64,000 nucleotides of DNA from Roseivirga spongicola (GTDB lineage: Bacteria > Bacteroidota > Bacteroidia > Cytophagales > Cyclobacteriaceae). The notes beneath the pieces were generated by a model that was not told where the DNA came from, searched no databases, and saw nothing but the letters and a program-made list of their open reading frames with translations. The translations under genes and the position numbers were made by a program. Of the stretch, positions 25,297-36,838 are shown piece after piece. Positions within the stretch are counted from its first letter, which is position 1, and each line of letters begins with the position of its first letter. Location: assembly GCF_001592965.1 (NCBI RefSeq), contig NZ_LRPC01000012.1:186001-250000 (forward strand), given 5' to 3'.

Positions 25297-27740
25297 TGTG
25301 TAATATTACTGATAGCGTTTAATGGGTTTACTACAATAGCTTTCCACGATTGTTTGATGATAAGACCCGCAGAAAGAATGCAGAGAATTAAGATAGGCAC
25401 AATGAGCATTAAGGGTTGTAGTTCTATTCGGTAAGTGAAGTTACTCAGCCAGTTTCTGACTCCTATAACTATTAGAGGAATGGAAATGGTGCTGCCTATA
25501 AATATGAGTCTTATAAAATCATAGATTAAAATATACAGTACTTGGGTAACTGTAGCCCCAAGTATTTTTCTCATTCCTATTTCTTTAGTGCGTTTTTGTG
25601 CTGTAAATGCAGATAGCGTGTATACTCCAATGCAAGCAATGAAAATGGCTACAGCAGTGAAGAGTACGAACAGACTTAGTAAGTTCTTTTCCAATTTAGA
25701 CTGGTTTTCAAAACTCCTTGTAATGAAGTAGAACTTTGGTAAATCATACTGCAAGTCATTTTGAAATTGAGTTAATGCGGAGTTTATTTTTTCAGCAGAA
25801 CTTCCTTTTACATTTAGGGAGATGTTAAAGTAGGTTGGATACCTAAAGCCTGTAACATAGACCATAGGCGGTTCATTTTTAGTCTCATTTTGGACAACTC
25901 CTTTAATAGTAAGCATGCTATTATACTTGCCTACTTCAGCTCCAATTGCACTTTCTGGGTTGTGAAAGTTCATCTTCTCTAAAGCCGACTCATTAATAAT
26001 AATGCCTCTATAATCTTCTCCGAATTTTGAGCTAAAGTTAGTCCCGCTAATAAAGTGGGTAGTGTCGTTCTTCCAGTAATTGTGATCTATTAAAGAAAGG
26101 ATAAACTTACCCTGAAAAGAGCTTGAGTCACCTTTTTGATACAATGGTTCAATTTCTTGTCTCATATTAATTTGACCATTGTATAAATTGGACACTTTGA
26201 ACGAGTTAATTTTCTCCTCTAGAACTGCCTCATAAAGGTAACTCATGTTTAAGTCGGCAGCATATTCGTTTGCCCCAGTGAGCCCAGGAAACTTCCCTAG
26301 TACCTCTATCACTATGTTTCTATTATCCTTCTCTTTAAGAAACTCAAGTTGCTTATAAACTACATAGGCTCCTGAAATAAATATCAGACACATTGCTAAT
26401 TGAAAGACAAGCAGGCCTTTCATAACTCGAGCTCCACGAGACGATTGTTTTGATTGAAAAATTAAATTCTTGCCTTTTAAAGCTTGAGTTAGCTTCAAAG
26501 AATTTAGTAGATATGAAGGGTAGGAGGCCGTGAGAAAGGTGCTAATGGCTACTAAAAATGCAACAATCAATACCAGAAGCGTAATCCGTTCAGAGTTTAA
26601 ACCCACAGGGTAGCCTATATCTATAAAAAGGTCAGCAGACTTTTGGCCAATCATAAATATAACTGTACCGAGAATTGCGGCAACAAGGTTAATGAGCAGG
26701 GCTTCGTAAAAAATGCTTTTGCGTAAGCTGTTAGGTGTTACTCCTAGTAATTTTCTTATGCCAACCTCTTTTGCTCTGCCTAATGCTTTTATGATGGAAT
26801 TATTGGCATAATTGGTTGTAGAAAGCAACAGCACGATAATGCCAATAGCCCCTAAAAAGACTAGAAGAATTGAGCTTGTAGGAGGGGAGGGTTGATTGGA
26901 CGTTTGGTGACCAAGGTGTATTTTTTCAAAAGGGAAAAGCGCTGAGCTGCTAAAGAACGCACTTGGATTTTGGGTGTCTGTTTTTTCTTTATACAGTTGA
27001 CTATTTAGGGTTCGATAGTCTACATTTTCATTTAGTAATACATAGGTATGTGTGTCTAGTATCTTGGTGTCTACTTTATAAGGATGACTGCTTTCAATAG
27101 AGAAAAGTGCATCGAAATGTAGGTGTGAGTTTTTAGGTAGCTGATTAAAGACGGCCACTACTTCATAAGGCTCAGCAAGTTTATCGAGAGATTCGGGTCG
27201 AACTTTTTCACCCAAAATGGATTGTCCAGAGTTGAATTTTTCTGGAAACAGCATTTCTGCCACTTGGGCTGAAATGGCAATGTTATTTGTTTTGGCTAGA
27301 AGGTGTTCTCTTTTTTCAATTATATCTATGTCTAGCAAGCTAAAAATGCTAGGGTCAGCAAAGTATGCTGTTTCAACATAATTGGTTTTCTTCTTGATGT
27401 TGGGGTGGGTTTTTAAGAAGACTGAGCGATTTTCAGAGTAAGGGATTAGTCTAAAATATCCCGATATTTCATTGAATTCATCAGTTAGCTTAGGTCCTTC
27501 TTCAAAGGGTGTTAGTGCATCTTTTTTGGTGATGTCTTGAAAATGATAACTATGGGTTTCTACCCTGTAGAGATTACTTGAGTTAGCATGAAACCTATCG
27601 AAGCTAAGTTCATGTATAATGAAGTTTGAAATGAAGAGGCAACTAGCAATCCCCAAAGCTAAACAGGTGATGTTTAACAGTGTAGTGCTATTCTTGCTCC
27701 ACATACCTCTTAGAGAAATAAGGAGAAAGCTTTTAAGCAT
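25293..27740 (-). CDS. MacB/FtsX-like ABC transporter permease
   Basis: The 815-residue membrane protein has two copies of the MacB-periplasmic plus FtsX layout. N-terminal membrane helix (LLNITCLALGIASCLFIS), periplasmic domain, FtsX core (NNSIIKALGRAKEVGIRKLLG), then a second periplasmic domain and FtsX core (LSAFTAQKRTKEIGMRKILGA). The paired KEVGIRKLLG and KEIGMRKILG motifs are the conserved cytoplasmic loops. Such Bacteroidota permeases usually act in mechanotransmission or export with an ATPase encoded elsewhere; none is adjacent here. Substrate unknown. Confidence 0.9.
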   Translation of the reverse strand: MLKSFLLISLRGMWSKNSTTLLNITCLALGIASCLFISNFIIHELSFDRFHANSSNLYRVETHSYHFQDITKKDALTPFEEGPKLTDEFNEISGYFRLIPYSENRSVFLKTHPNIKKKTNYVETAYFADPSIFSLLDIDIIEKREHLLAKTNNIAISAQVAEMLFPEKFNSGQSILGEKVRPESLDKLAEPYEVVAVFNQLPKNSHLHFDALFSIESSHPYKVDTKILDTHTYVLLNENVDYRTLNSQLYKEKTDTQNPSAFFSSSALFPFEKIHLGHQTSNQPSPPTSSILLVFLGAIGIIVLLLSTTNYANNSIIKALGRAKEVGIRKLLGVTPNSLRKSIFYEALLINLVAAILGTVIFMIGQKSADLFIDIGYPVGLNSERITLLVLIVAFLVAISTFLTASYPSYLLNSLKLTQALKGKNLIFQSKQSSRGARVMKGLLVFQLAMCLIFISGAYVVYKQLEFLKEKDNRNIVIEVLGKFPGLTGANEYAADLNMSYLYEAVLEEKINSFKVSNLYNGQINMRQEIEPLYQKGDSSSFQGKFILSLIDHNYWKNDTTHFISGTNFSSKFGEDYRGIIINESALEKMNFHNPESAIGAEVGKYNSMLTIKGVVQNETKNEPPMVYVTGFRYPTYFNISLNVKGSSAEKINSALTQFQNDLQYDLPKFYFITRSFENQSKLEKNLLSLFVLFTAVAIFIACIGVYTLSAFTAQKRTKEIGMRKILGATVTQVLYILIYDFIRLIFIGSTISIPLIVIGVRNWLSNFTYRIELQPLMLIVPILILCILSAGLIIKQSWKAIVVNPLNAISNITH

Positions 27741-27770
27741 GTTTATTGTTTTCTATCCAACTACTATGCT

Positions 27771-27803
27771 TTCAAGCATTGTGCCAGCAACAAAATGCTT
27801 GAA
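27771..27803. promoter_or_regulatory. Inverted repeat upstream of the permease gene
   Basis: TTCAAGCATT (27771-27780) and AATGCTTGAA (27794-27803) are exact inverted copies with a 13-base spacer, 31 bases before the permease start. Its position fits an operator or a leader hairpin; there is no T-run, so termination is unlikely. Confidence 0.45.
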
Positions 27804-27899
27804 TTCATACAATATGATGAGGTTTTGTGTTTTTTTACTGAACAGTTTCGAACTCTAGAATGTCCATTATTGTGACAGATCAATAATGCGCTATGGCTT

Positions 27900-29024
27900 T
27901 TACAAGCTCTGGTTGTTGATATTCGTGTTTGGTTCAGATTGAGCTTGCTTGGGGTTCACCGCAAATATCTCCACAGTTTCTGTTTTTCCTCTCAAGGGAA
28001 CATCACCTATTAATTTGAACTCAAAATGGCTCGATTTAACTAGTCTTCTTAAGTTTTCAGAGATAAGGATCATTTCATTAAACTCATTGCATTTGGCCAA
28101 TATTCGGGCAGCTGTATTGAGTGTGTCTCCATGGTAGGCAATTTCCTTTTTATATCGCCCAACTTCGGTTGCGGTAACTCGTCCACAGTTAAGAGCAGCT
28201 TTAAAAGACGGAGCGGTATCGTACTTCTTTAAGTAATAGTCTTTTTTTCGTTCAAGAGTCTCTATAAAAGCAAAGTAAGAGTTGAGACATTGGTCTTTAT
28301 TTAGCCCTTTGTTTAACTCCCAAGTAAGCACGGCTTCATCGCCTACATACTGATAAATTTCAGCTTCATATTCGTCTACCACCCCTAAATCATAAAAGCA
28401 ATCTTGTATTAGCTGACTGTATTTAATATGGCCTAGTTTTTCTGCAATTGAGGTAGAAGACTGAAGGTCTAAAAACATAAATATTCGCTCTTCTTCATGC
28501 GGAATGTACAGCTTAGCAGTCAGGAGTTTGGTGAGGTTGCCTTCTCCTAGCATTAGGTTTACCTGACGAAGCCGGGTCATAAATATGTCTACCGTTATAA
28601 TATAAAAGTATACTGGACCACTTCCTTCGTCCATTACAAATGTCCAAAATGCTATGTTATGTTTAAATACCACTTTGGTGACTATAAAAGCCAAAACAAT
28701 AAACAGTACCAGGAAGAGAATTATGAAAGCCCCTTTGGCCAAACCGAGCTTAAGCACAGAAGCTTTACCGTAAATTTTCTCTTCTAGTATATACTGAAGA
28801 CTACCAGAAATTATACCTCCAATTACTCCAAAAGTAGCAGCCAGAATAATAGACATTGTAATGCCTGGGTCGAAGGAGCCAATTTCTTCGGTACCAATAC
28901 TTCTAACTATAGTAAGAAAAACAAGAGCGGGAGGCCAAAACAGCGCATACTGACGAATGATTCTTTTCTTTCTTCTTTTTTGCGCGCTGTCAAACTTACT
29001 TTTCATTGACCTGTGTTGTGACAA
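27900..29024 (-). CDS. Membrane class III adenylate/guanylate cyclase
   Basis: The 374-residue protein has a basic N-terminus, four membrane segments (about residues 27-46, 53-78, 88-112, 124-150) and a C-terminal class III cyclase domain. Both metal Asp sites are visible (MFLDLQSSTSIAEKLG and YQYVGDEAVLTW), as is the transition-state pair in HGDTLNTAARI (N...R). It should make cAMP or another cyclic nucleotide from the inner membrane. The domain layout resembles other Bacteroidota membrane cyclases with unknown signals. It is monocistronic. Confidence 0.88.
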   Translation of the reverse strand: MSQHRSMKSKFDSAQKRRKKRIIRQYALFWPPALVFLTIVRSIGTEEIGSFDPGITMSIILAATFGVIGGIISGSLQYILEEKIYGKASVLKLGLAKGAFIILFLVLFIVLAFIVTKVVFKHNIAFWTFVMDEGSGPVYFYIITVDIFMTRLRQVNLMLGEGNLTKLLTAKLYIPHEEERIFMFLDLQSSTSIAEKLGHIKYSQLIQDCFYDLGVVDEYEAEIYQYVGDEAVLTWELNKGLNKDQCLNSYFAFIETLERKKDYYLKKYDTAPSFKAALNCGRVTATEVGRYKKEIAYHGDTLNTAARILAKCNEFNEMILISENLRRLVKSSHFEFKLIGDVPLRGKTETVEIFAVNPKQAQSEPNTNINNQSL

Positions 29025-29138
29025 GGCGAAATTAGGCCTTTTCGTTTAAAAGACTCCCGTAAACACCCTCTAATTGCCCCTTTTGAGGCTTTAATTCTGC
29101 CTTTTAGATGTGTTTTCTGTGCTTATAGCTCTTAGGTT

Positions 29139-30101
29139 CTAAAACGCGTGGATAATTGATAAATATAAGGGCATGCCTAGTGTTATGTTGAGTGGAAAAG
29201 TAATAGCCAGAGCCATAGGCAAATAAAGGCTAGGGTTGGCCTTAGGTGCTGCCAACTTCATGGCTGCTGGCACTGCAATGTACGAGGCGCTTGCCGCTAA
29301 AATGGCAAATAGAAACTGATTGCCTTCTGAGCTGGTAACCCATTGACTGATAACCGCCACAACACATCCGTTGATGAGTGGTACTATGATGGCAAAAGCC
29401 AGAGCAAACCATCCGTTTTGCAGAAACGAGGCTAACTTCTTTCCGCTGGTAATACCCATGTCTAGTAGAAATACCGCTAAAAACCCTTTGAAAATGTCTG
29501 TAGTAAATGGCTCTATTCCTTGTGCCTGTGCATCATTTGCCAAAAAACCAATAATCAAACTACCAATAATTAGTATAACACTTCCATTGGTTAGCGCATG
29601 CTTTAATACATGTCCAAAAGACACTTTGTGCTCAACTTCTTTATTGAATAGGTTGAGTAATAGAACACCAACAATAATTGATGGGGCTTCCATTAAGGCC
29701 ATAACTGCCACCATATGACCGCCAAAGTCTATTTCTAGCATTTCTAGAAATGAAACTGAAGTAACAAAGGTTACAGCACTCACCGAGCCGTAAGAGGCAG
29801 CAATGGCACCAGCATTCCAGACGCCCAGTTTTCTTTTCAGAAAAAAGAATGTGTACAGCGGTATTACTAAGGCCAATAGAATGCCGAAAAGTAAAGACCA
29901 CATAATTTCTGAGTCTAGCTGGCTGTGAGCTAGTTCTTGCCCGCCTTTAAAGCCAATGGAGAATAAGAGGTATAAAGAAATGAATTTGGAAGAAGTACCC
30001 GGAATCTCTAGATCTGACTTAAGTTGAACCGCTAAAAGACCAAGAAAGAAAAAGAGAAGAGCCGGGTTTGTAAGGTTGTCTAGTAAAAGCTGTAATTCCA
30101 T
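29139..30101 (-). CDS. sbtA: SbtA-type sodium-dependent bicarbonate transporter
   Basis: The 320-residue protein has ten membrane segments in two inverted halves and looks like the SbtA family (DUF897). Supporting stretches are LYLLFSIGFKGGQELAHS, AAGSYGSVSAVTF-like (AIAASYGSVSAVTFVTSVSF), FLLDMGITSGK and AASASYIAVPAAMKLAAPKA. Family members symport Na+ and bicarbonate across the inner membrane. It is the last gene of a three-gene unit with two small proteins, divergent from a LysR regulator. The cyanobacterial partner SbtB is absent. In a heterotroph it probably feeds carboxylases, which is inference. Confidence 0.88.
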   Translation of the reverse strand: MELQLLLDNLTNPALLFFFLGLLAVQLKSDLEIPGTSSKFISLYLLFSIGFKGGQELAHSQLDSEIMWSLLFGILLALVIPLYTFFFLKRKLGVWNAGAIAASYGSVSAVTFVTSVSFLEMLEIDFGGHMVAVMALMEAPSIIVGVLLLNLFNKEVEHKVSFGHVLKHALTNGSVILIIGSLIIGFLANDAQAQGIEPFTTDIFKGFLAVFLLDMGITSGKKLASFLQNGWFALAFAIIVPLINGCVVAVISQWVTSSEGNQFLFAILAASASYIAVPAAMKLAAPKANPSLYLPMALAITFPLNITLGMPLYLSIIHAF

Positions 30102-30119
30102 TTTGCTGCTACGGCAGTT

Positions 30120-30410
30120 TTACTTGATAAGATTGAGTTCGAACTTCAGGCTAAACTGAACATCGCAACCAAGGCCTTCTGCCTGACCGATTCTGTCGTT
30201 GAGCTCTTGCTGTTGTACTTTTAGCTGAGAGAGTTGGGCTTGAAGAGAAGAGGCTGCTTGACCGTTTACGCCTTTTTCAAATTGCTCCAGACTCTCCTGA
30301 TTCAATTGTTGATTAATTTTTGAAATTAAACCATTGATACTCGCTTTGGCTTTTGCTGGAGAAAGCTCTCTACTAAGAAGCTCCACCTTGTTTTTTTGTT
30401 CTTTGATCAT
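30120..30410 (-). CDS. Small coiled-coil protein in the sbtA operon
   Basis: The 96-residue protein is Gln/Glu/Lys-rich and almost wholly helical, with two coiled-coil stretches (residues 3-15 and 30-80, e.g. SSLQAQLSQLKVQQQELNDR). It lies 18 bases before sbtA and two bases after the small membrane protein, so all three are co-transcribed. It is not related to the PII-like SbtB by sequence. A structural or regulatory role in bicarbonate transport is inference from position. Confidence 0.65.
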   Translation of the reverse strand: MIKEQKNKVELLSRELSPAKAKASINGLISKINQQLNQESLEQFEKGVNGQAASSLQAQLSQLKVQQQELNDRIGQAEGLGCDVQFSLKFELNLIK

Positions 30411-30411
30411 T

Positions 30412-30657
30412 TTACTTCTGTTTAGGACTGATTACATAATTGATTGCTACTAAGAATATGACAGCAGCTGCCGATAGTGCTGGGCCAATAAGAGCGCTGC
30501 TTAGCCTGCTCACTGGTACTAGCCAGCAGCCTAACGCCATAATTACTATGCCCAGAAATAAGACTCTTGCAGAGTACTGCTGAACACTTTGGTCTAGTCG
30601 GCTAGAAGCCTTCTGATCGGCCGCTTTTTGTGTAAGTTTTGAAGTAGAACTATTCAT
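30412..30657 (-). CDS. Small two-helix membrane protein in the sbtA operon
   Basis: The 81-residue protein has a polar N-terminal helix (residues 1-28) and two membrane segments (about 31-49 and 55-76). It is the promoter-proximal gene of the sbtA unit and its stop is two bases before the coiled-coil gene. No family is recognised. The conserved linkage here suggests an accessory to the transporter. Confidence 0.65.
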   Translation of the reverse strand: MNSSTSKLTQKAADQKASSRLDQSVQQYSARVLFLGIVIMALGCWLVPVSRLSSALIGPALSAAAVIFLVAINYVISPKQK

Positions 30658-30708
30658 CTGCTATTCTTTGGTTTCGGGCACAAAGATGTGTAGCGACATT
30701 GATTAATT

Positions 30709-30742
30709 TTTATTTATATTTGATATGAAAAGCATAAATAAA
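30709..30742. promoter_or_regulatory. Candidate LysR operator between sbtA operon and regulator
   Basis: TTTATTTAT (30709-30717) and ATAAATAAA (30734-30742) are exact inverted copies 16 bases apart, in the 89-base divergent region and just 4 bases before the regulator start. The location fits autoregulation plus control of the divergent sbtA unit, as is usual for LysR proteins. Confidence 0.5.
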
Positions 30743-30746
30743 ATTT

Positions 30747-31670
30747 ATGGATTACACACTTCATCAACTCAGGATATTCCATAAAATAGCTCAGGTTCAG
30801 AGTGTTACAAAGGCTGCGGAAGAGCTGTTTTTAACCCAGCCAGCCATCTCAATTCAGCTTAAAAAATTTCAAGAACAGTTCTCTGTACCCCTGTTTGAAA
30901 TAGTAGGAAGGCAGCTTTATATCACTGATTTTGGAAAAGAAATTGCAGAAACAGCAGAGAAAATTCTAAACGAAGTACAGGCCATAAACTACAAAACACT
31001 CACTTATAAAAATCAACTGGCGGGAAGACTGAAGGTGTCGGTTGTATCAACTGGCAAGTATGTAATGCCCTACTTTCTATCTGAATTTATGAACCACAAT
31101 AGGGGAGTAGATTTGGTGATGGATGTTACCAATAAAACACGAGTTATTGAGAGTTTGGAGCGCAATGAAGTAGACTTTTCGTTAGTGTCTGTGGTGCCAG
31201 ATCAGCTAAAGGCCGAGCGGGTGCCACTGTTAAAAAATAAACTCTATTTGGTGGGTAGTCCTCAGTTGAAAGTAGAGGCTAAAGACAAGAAGATGGGCTT
31301 CCTTAAAAAGTATCCTCTCATATACAGGGAGGAGGGCTCAGCTACAAGAAATGCAATGGAAGAGTTCATTCAGTCCAGGTCAATTTCTACCTATAAGAAA
31401 CTAGAATTAACTTCCAATGAGGCCGTTAAGCAGGCGGTTATTGCGGGATTGGGATATTCAATTATGCCATTAATTGGCCTGAAAAATGAACTTAAAAGCC
31501 ATCAGTTGGAAATTATCCCCTTAAAAGGCCTACCAATAATTACTCAGTGGAACCTCATTTGGATGAAGTCTAAGAACCTATCGCCAGTTGCTAAAGCATA
31601 TTTAGAACATATAGAGCAGAACAAAGATCAATTGATCGGTCAGCATTTCGATTGGTACGAGAAGTATTAG
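30747..31670 (+). CDS. LysR-family regulator, CbbR/CysL-like
   Basis: The 307-residue protein has an N-terminal LysR helix-turn-helix (LRIFHKIAQVQSVTKAAEEL, LTQPAISIQLKKFQ) and a C-terminal effector-binding domain starting GRLKVSVVSTGKYVMPYFLSEF-like (shown here only in part). The start of that domain is typical of CbbR, which controls inorganic carbon genes in autotrophs. It is divergent from the sbtA operon, which is therefore its probable target. Control of the downstream katG cannot be excluded but the 267-base gap and the sbtA pairing make it less likely. Confidence 0.88.
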   Translation: MDYTLHQLRIFHKIAQVQSVTKAAEELFLTQPAISIQLKKFQEQFSVPLFEIVGRQLYITDFGKEIAETAEKILNEVQAINYKTLTYKNQLAGRLKVSVVSTGKYVMPYFLSEFMNHNRGVDLVMDVTNKTRVIESLERNEVDFSLVSVVPDQLKAERVPLLKNKLYLVGSPQLKVEAKDKKMGFLKKYPLIYREEGSATRNAMEEFIQSRSISTYKKLELTSNEAVKQAVIAGLGYSIMPLIGLKNELKSHQLEIIPLKGLPIITQWNLIWMKSKNLSPVAKAYLEHIEQNKDQLIGQHFDWYEKY

Positions 31671-34160
<2,490 letters not shown>

Positions 34161-34182
34161 CTGCTTGAGTTATAAATAGTTT

Positions 34183-34325
34183 AGAGGCTGTCTCAAAAAA
34201 AACGCTTGTCTTCATCATTCCCAGCTTGGCTGGGAACCTCCATCGGGCCTGAATGCCGACTTGGTATGCTCAAGATTTACCTAAGTGGAGGAGAGAATGA
34301 CTGTTAGCTTTTTGAGGTAGCCTCT
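34183..34325. repeat. MITE-like inverted repeat, also terminator
   Basis: AGAGGCTGTCTCAAAAA (34183-34199) and TTTTTGAGGTAGCCTCT (34309-34325) are inverted ends of a 143-base element. A REP-like palindrome (CATTCCCAGCTTGGCTGGGA) is nested inside. The right end is followed by a T-run, and the element sits between the convergent katG and GNAT genes. Its right-hand 40 bases closely match the element at 39338-39419. Confidence 0.7.
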
Positions 34326-34328
34326 TTT

Positions 34329-34769
34329 TTACTTAAGCTTTAAGTGCAAAATAGGGTAAGGCTTTCCTTGCGGGTCGGTTTCAGACCTGCCTATCACAGC
34401 AAAACCCTGCTTAAGGTAGAAGGCCGTGGCCTCAGGGTTCTGTTCGTTAACATCAACCTTCTGAATTCTTAATTGCTCTATGGCGTAGTTAAGCAATAAT
34501 TTCCCCAAACCTTTTCTTCGTAAGTCAGGGTGAAGAAAAAGCATTTCTAAATTTCCTTCGGCTGCTCCCAAGAAGCCGACAATTTTACCATCCGAATTTT
34601 TTAGACTTCTAAGTTCTACCAAGTCAAGGTACTGGTTGAGAATCAGTGGTTTGAAATACGCGATATCTGCTTCAGATAAAAAGTGATGTGTAGCTCTTAC
34701 AGATGCCTCCCATACTTCAATAATGCTTGTATATTCGCTTTTATCAACGGTGTTAATGATGTAGTTCAT
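34329..34769 (-). CDS. GNAT family N-acetyltransferase
   Basis: The 146-residue protein has the GNAT fold: EVWEASVRATHHFLS, the acetyl-CoA loop LHPDLRRKGLGKLLLNYAI, and NEQNPEATAFYLKQGFAVIGRS. This layout is typical of small YjgM-like acetyltransferases. The substrate is unknown. It is 12 bases downstream of the hypothetical gene at 34782 and is probably co-transcribed with it. Confidence 0.87.
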   Translation of the reverse strand: MNYIINTVDKSEYTSIIEVWEASVRATHHFLSEADIAYFKPLILNQYLDLVELRSLKNSDGKIVGFLGAAEGNLEMLFLHPDLRRKGLGKLLLNYAIEQLRIQKVDVNEQNPEATAFYLKQGFAVIGRSETDPQGKPYPILHLKLK

Positions 34770-34781
34770 TAGAGGTGTTCT

Positions 34782-35177
34782 TTAATTGGAGGCCGAAATT
34801 ATTTTGTCCTTGTTGAGTAGAAGCTTAACCGTTTCTCCTTCAGGATCAATGAATTTTAAGGTGATATAGGTGTAACCTTCTTCGTGCTTATCTCCAAGGC
34901 TAGCCGAGAATAGCCCTAGCCTGTTTGTACTTCTGTTAATACGCGAAAGTGCTTCTTGAATTTTAGGGAATATCGTGTCCTGATGGTCTATTAGATGGTC
35001 AATAGCTCTCACTTCTTCTTCGAGCGCATCGTGAACAAAGTCGGCTGATTTTCCATCGATGTAGAGTATAACCAATCCGTTTGTTGGCTCATCTAGGTTT
35101 ATGGAGTATTCATTTCTATCTACTAAACGTAAATCTGTAGAACCAAAAATGGAAATGGTACTGTCAAATTCTCTCAT
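34782..35177 (-). CDS. Hypothetical protein
   Basis: The 131-residue soluble protein has alternating strands and helices (YSINLDEPTNGLVILYIDGK, ALEEEVRAIDHLIDHQD, EGYTYITLKFIDPEGETVKL). No family is recognised and no signal or membrane segment is present. It lies just upstream of the acetyltransferase gene on the same strand. The 153-base gap to 35330 holds no gene. Confidence 0.6.
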   Translation of the reverse strand: MREFDSTISIFGSTDLRLVDRNEYSINLDEPTNGLVILYIDGKSADFVHDALEEEVRAIDHLIDHQDTIFPKIQEALSRINRSTNRLGLFSASLGDKHEEGYTYITLKFIDPEGETVKLLLNKDKIISASN

Positions 35178-35330
35178 GTTCTTGCCATCCTATTAGAAAG
35201 GGCAAAGTACAACAAAAGCAAACTTCATATTGTCTGAAAAAGTTTATTGTTAAACCTGGTTGTAAAAGAAAATGACAGTAAGCCTGTTTTAGGATGTTCT
35301 GCCTCAAAGGTCTGAGGCAGAACAATTATT

Positions 35331-36182
35331 CTAATGTTTATACTGTAGTACTTTTGAAGGCTTATTCCAAATACCGGTTCGTGCTGTTTTTTCTGCGTAG
35401 CTTCTAAAGTTGGTTGCTTCCCTACCTAAAACCTCATTTATGTCGTGAGATATGGTCTGGTTTTCCGCGTTGCCTAACACTTCTTTAAATAGGTAGGAGA
35501 AGAGCCAAATGTAATCTTGCGGCAAGCCTGCCTCTTTCATCATTTTTGCGTAGGCTTCTATGCTCACTCCTTGAAAAGCGATGTTTCTACCCGTGGTATT
35601 GGCAATTTCTTGCACAACCTGTTTGAAGTTCAGTTTTTCTGGGCCAGTAACCGTTAAGGTTCGGCCATTCCATTTGTCGTTGAGCAGCGCTTGTACAGCT
35701 ACTTCTGCAATGTCGTTGGCATCTACAAAGGGTACTTCGGCTTCGGCCATGGGTAGTGCCACTTCGCCTGCCAAAATTGGGTCTAATAAAAAGCTCTCGC
35801 TAAAGTTTTGGTTGAACCAAGAGGCTCTTACCAAGGTGTGTTTCAACCCTGAGTTGGCCACTATTTGTTCACAAGCCTCAGCTTCTTTTTCGCCTTTTCC
35901 GGAAAGTAGAACCAGTTTTTCTACATTCGCTCGTTTGGCTGCTTCAGTTAGTTGCTCAATAGCTTCTTTGGCTCCAGGTACGGCCAAATCTGGATAGTAA
36001 GAGATGTAGACGGCATCCATTCCGGCCAATGCAGCCTCGTAAGATTCTGTTTTTTGCCAATCGAATGATGGGTTTTCAGACCTGCTTCCATTTCGAACGG
36101 CATGCCCTTCTTCTTTCAATAGCTTAGCTACTCTACTTCCTGTTTTACCAGTAGCGCCAATAACCAAAATTTGTTTTTTCAT
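35331..36182 (-). CDS. NmrA-like NAD(P)-binding protein
   Basis: The 283-residue atypical SDR protein has the Rossmann motif LVIGATGKTGSRVAKLLKEEGH, NGSRSENPSFDW for NADP preference, DAVYISYYPDLAVPG, KLVLLSGKGEKEAE and the helix LVRASWFNQNFSES. These features match NmrA/QOR2-type proteins, which act as redox sensors or quinone/NADPH oxidoreductases. It is the last gene of a unit with DUF1772, AraC and DUF4386 genes. Confidence 0.87.
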   Translation of the reverse strand: MKKQILVIGATGKTGSRVAKLLKEEGHAVRNGSRSENPSFDWQKTESYEAALAGMDAVYISYYPDLAVPGAKEAIEQLTEAAKRANVEKLVLLSGKGEKEAEACEQIVANSGLKHTLVRASWFNQNFSESFLLDPILAGEVALPMAEAEVPFVDANDIAEVAVQALLNDKWNGRTLTVTGPEKLNFKQVVQEIANTTGRNIAFQGVSIEAYAKMMKEAGLPQDYIWLFSYLFKEVLGNAENQTISHDINEVLGREATNFRSYAEKTARTGIWNKPSKVLQYKH

Positions 36183-36235
36183 AACCTTGTTGTTTTTGAG
36201 TTTTAATGAACCTTTCGGCTCAGGTATAATTGATT

Positions 36236-36739
36236 TTAATTTTTATTCTGAGTGAGTAGAGCTACTAAGAGAAGTGAAAAGGAGATTACCGAAAACACTG
36301 TTCGTATGAGGTGATATCTATTCCACTTAACCTCATAATTGGCTCTAATTTCTACTAGTCGTAAGTCGATTAAAGCAGTGAGATTAATGGAGTCTAACCA
36401 ATTGTTAAGCGGAACATTTCCTGCGGCAGTCACTGCGAACGTACCTCCTGCATAACTTAGTGTGGCCAAAAGGAGTAGTATGAAAACACCTTTATCTACC
36501 ATCTGATAATGGAGGTATGTGCTCCAAATTAAAAAGGCCAAAGCACCAATAAAGATGAACATGAACCAAGGGTTAAGAATGGCTCTGTTAATATGCTGCA
36601 TGGTTTCTAGATAGCTCTGATCTGAAACTCTTTTGGTGCCAGAAATTACCGAAACCTGCCATGCATAAAATAGCCCGGCCGATAGCCCTGTGGTGAGTAG
36701 GGCTAAAAAAGTGATGATTGTTCTAAGAGGTAGCTCCAT
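36236..36739 (-). CDS. DUF1772 (anthrone oxygenase-like) membrane protein
   Basis: The 167-residue protein has four membrane segments. The pattern GLSAGLFYAWQVSVISGTKRVSDQSY, then MQHINRAILNPWFMFIF and AAGNVPLNNWLD, is diagnostic of DUF1772. Some family members are anthrone oxygenases or small membrane oxidases. The gene is 53 bases upstream of the NmrA-like gene, a common pairing in bacteria, and is probably controlled by the adjacent AraC regulator. Confidence 0.87.
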   Translation of the reverse strand: MELPLRTIITFLALLTTGLSAGLFYAWQVSVISGTKRVSDQSYLETMQHINRAILNPWFMFIFIGALAFLIWSTYLHYQMVDKGVFILLLLATLSYAGGTFAVTAAGNVPLNNWLDSINLTALIDLRLVEIRANYEVKWNRYHLIRTVFSVISFSLLLVALLTQNKN

Positions 36740-36838
36740 GCTGCTTGCTTTTTAACAGCAGCAAAATTGGGGCTGATATAGATGGTTTTATTGATTTTTC
36801 GCGCCAGCTTTTTGACACTTTGTGCCAACTGGATATTT

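Noticed and set aside
34183-34325. A complete insertion sequence after katG
   Set aside because: The 143 bases carry no transposase frame, so it is at most a non-autonomous element.
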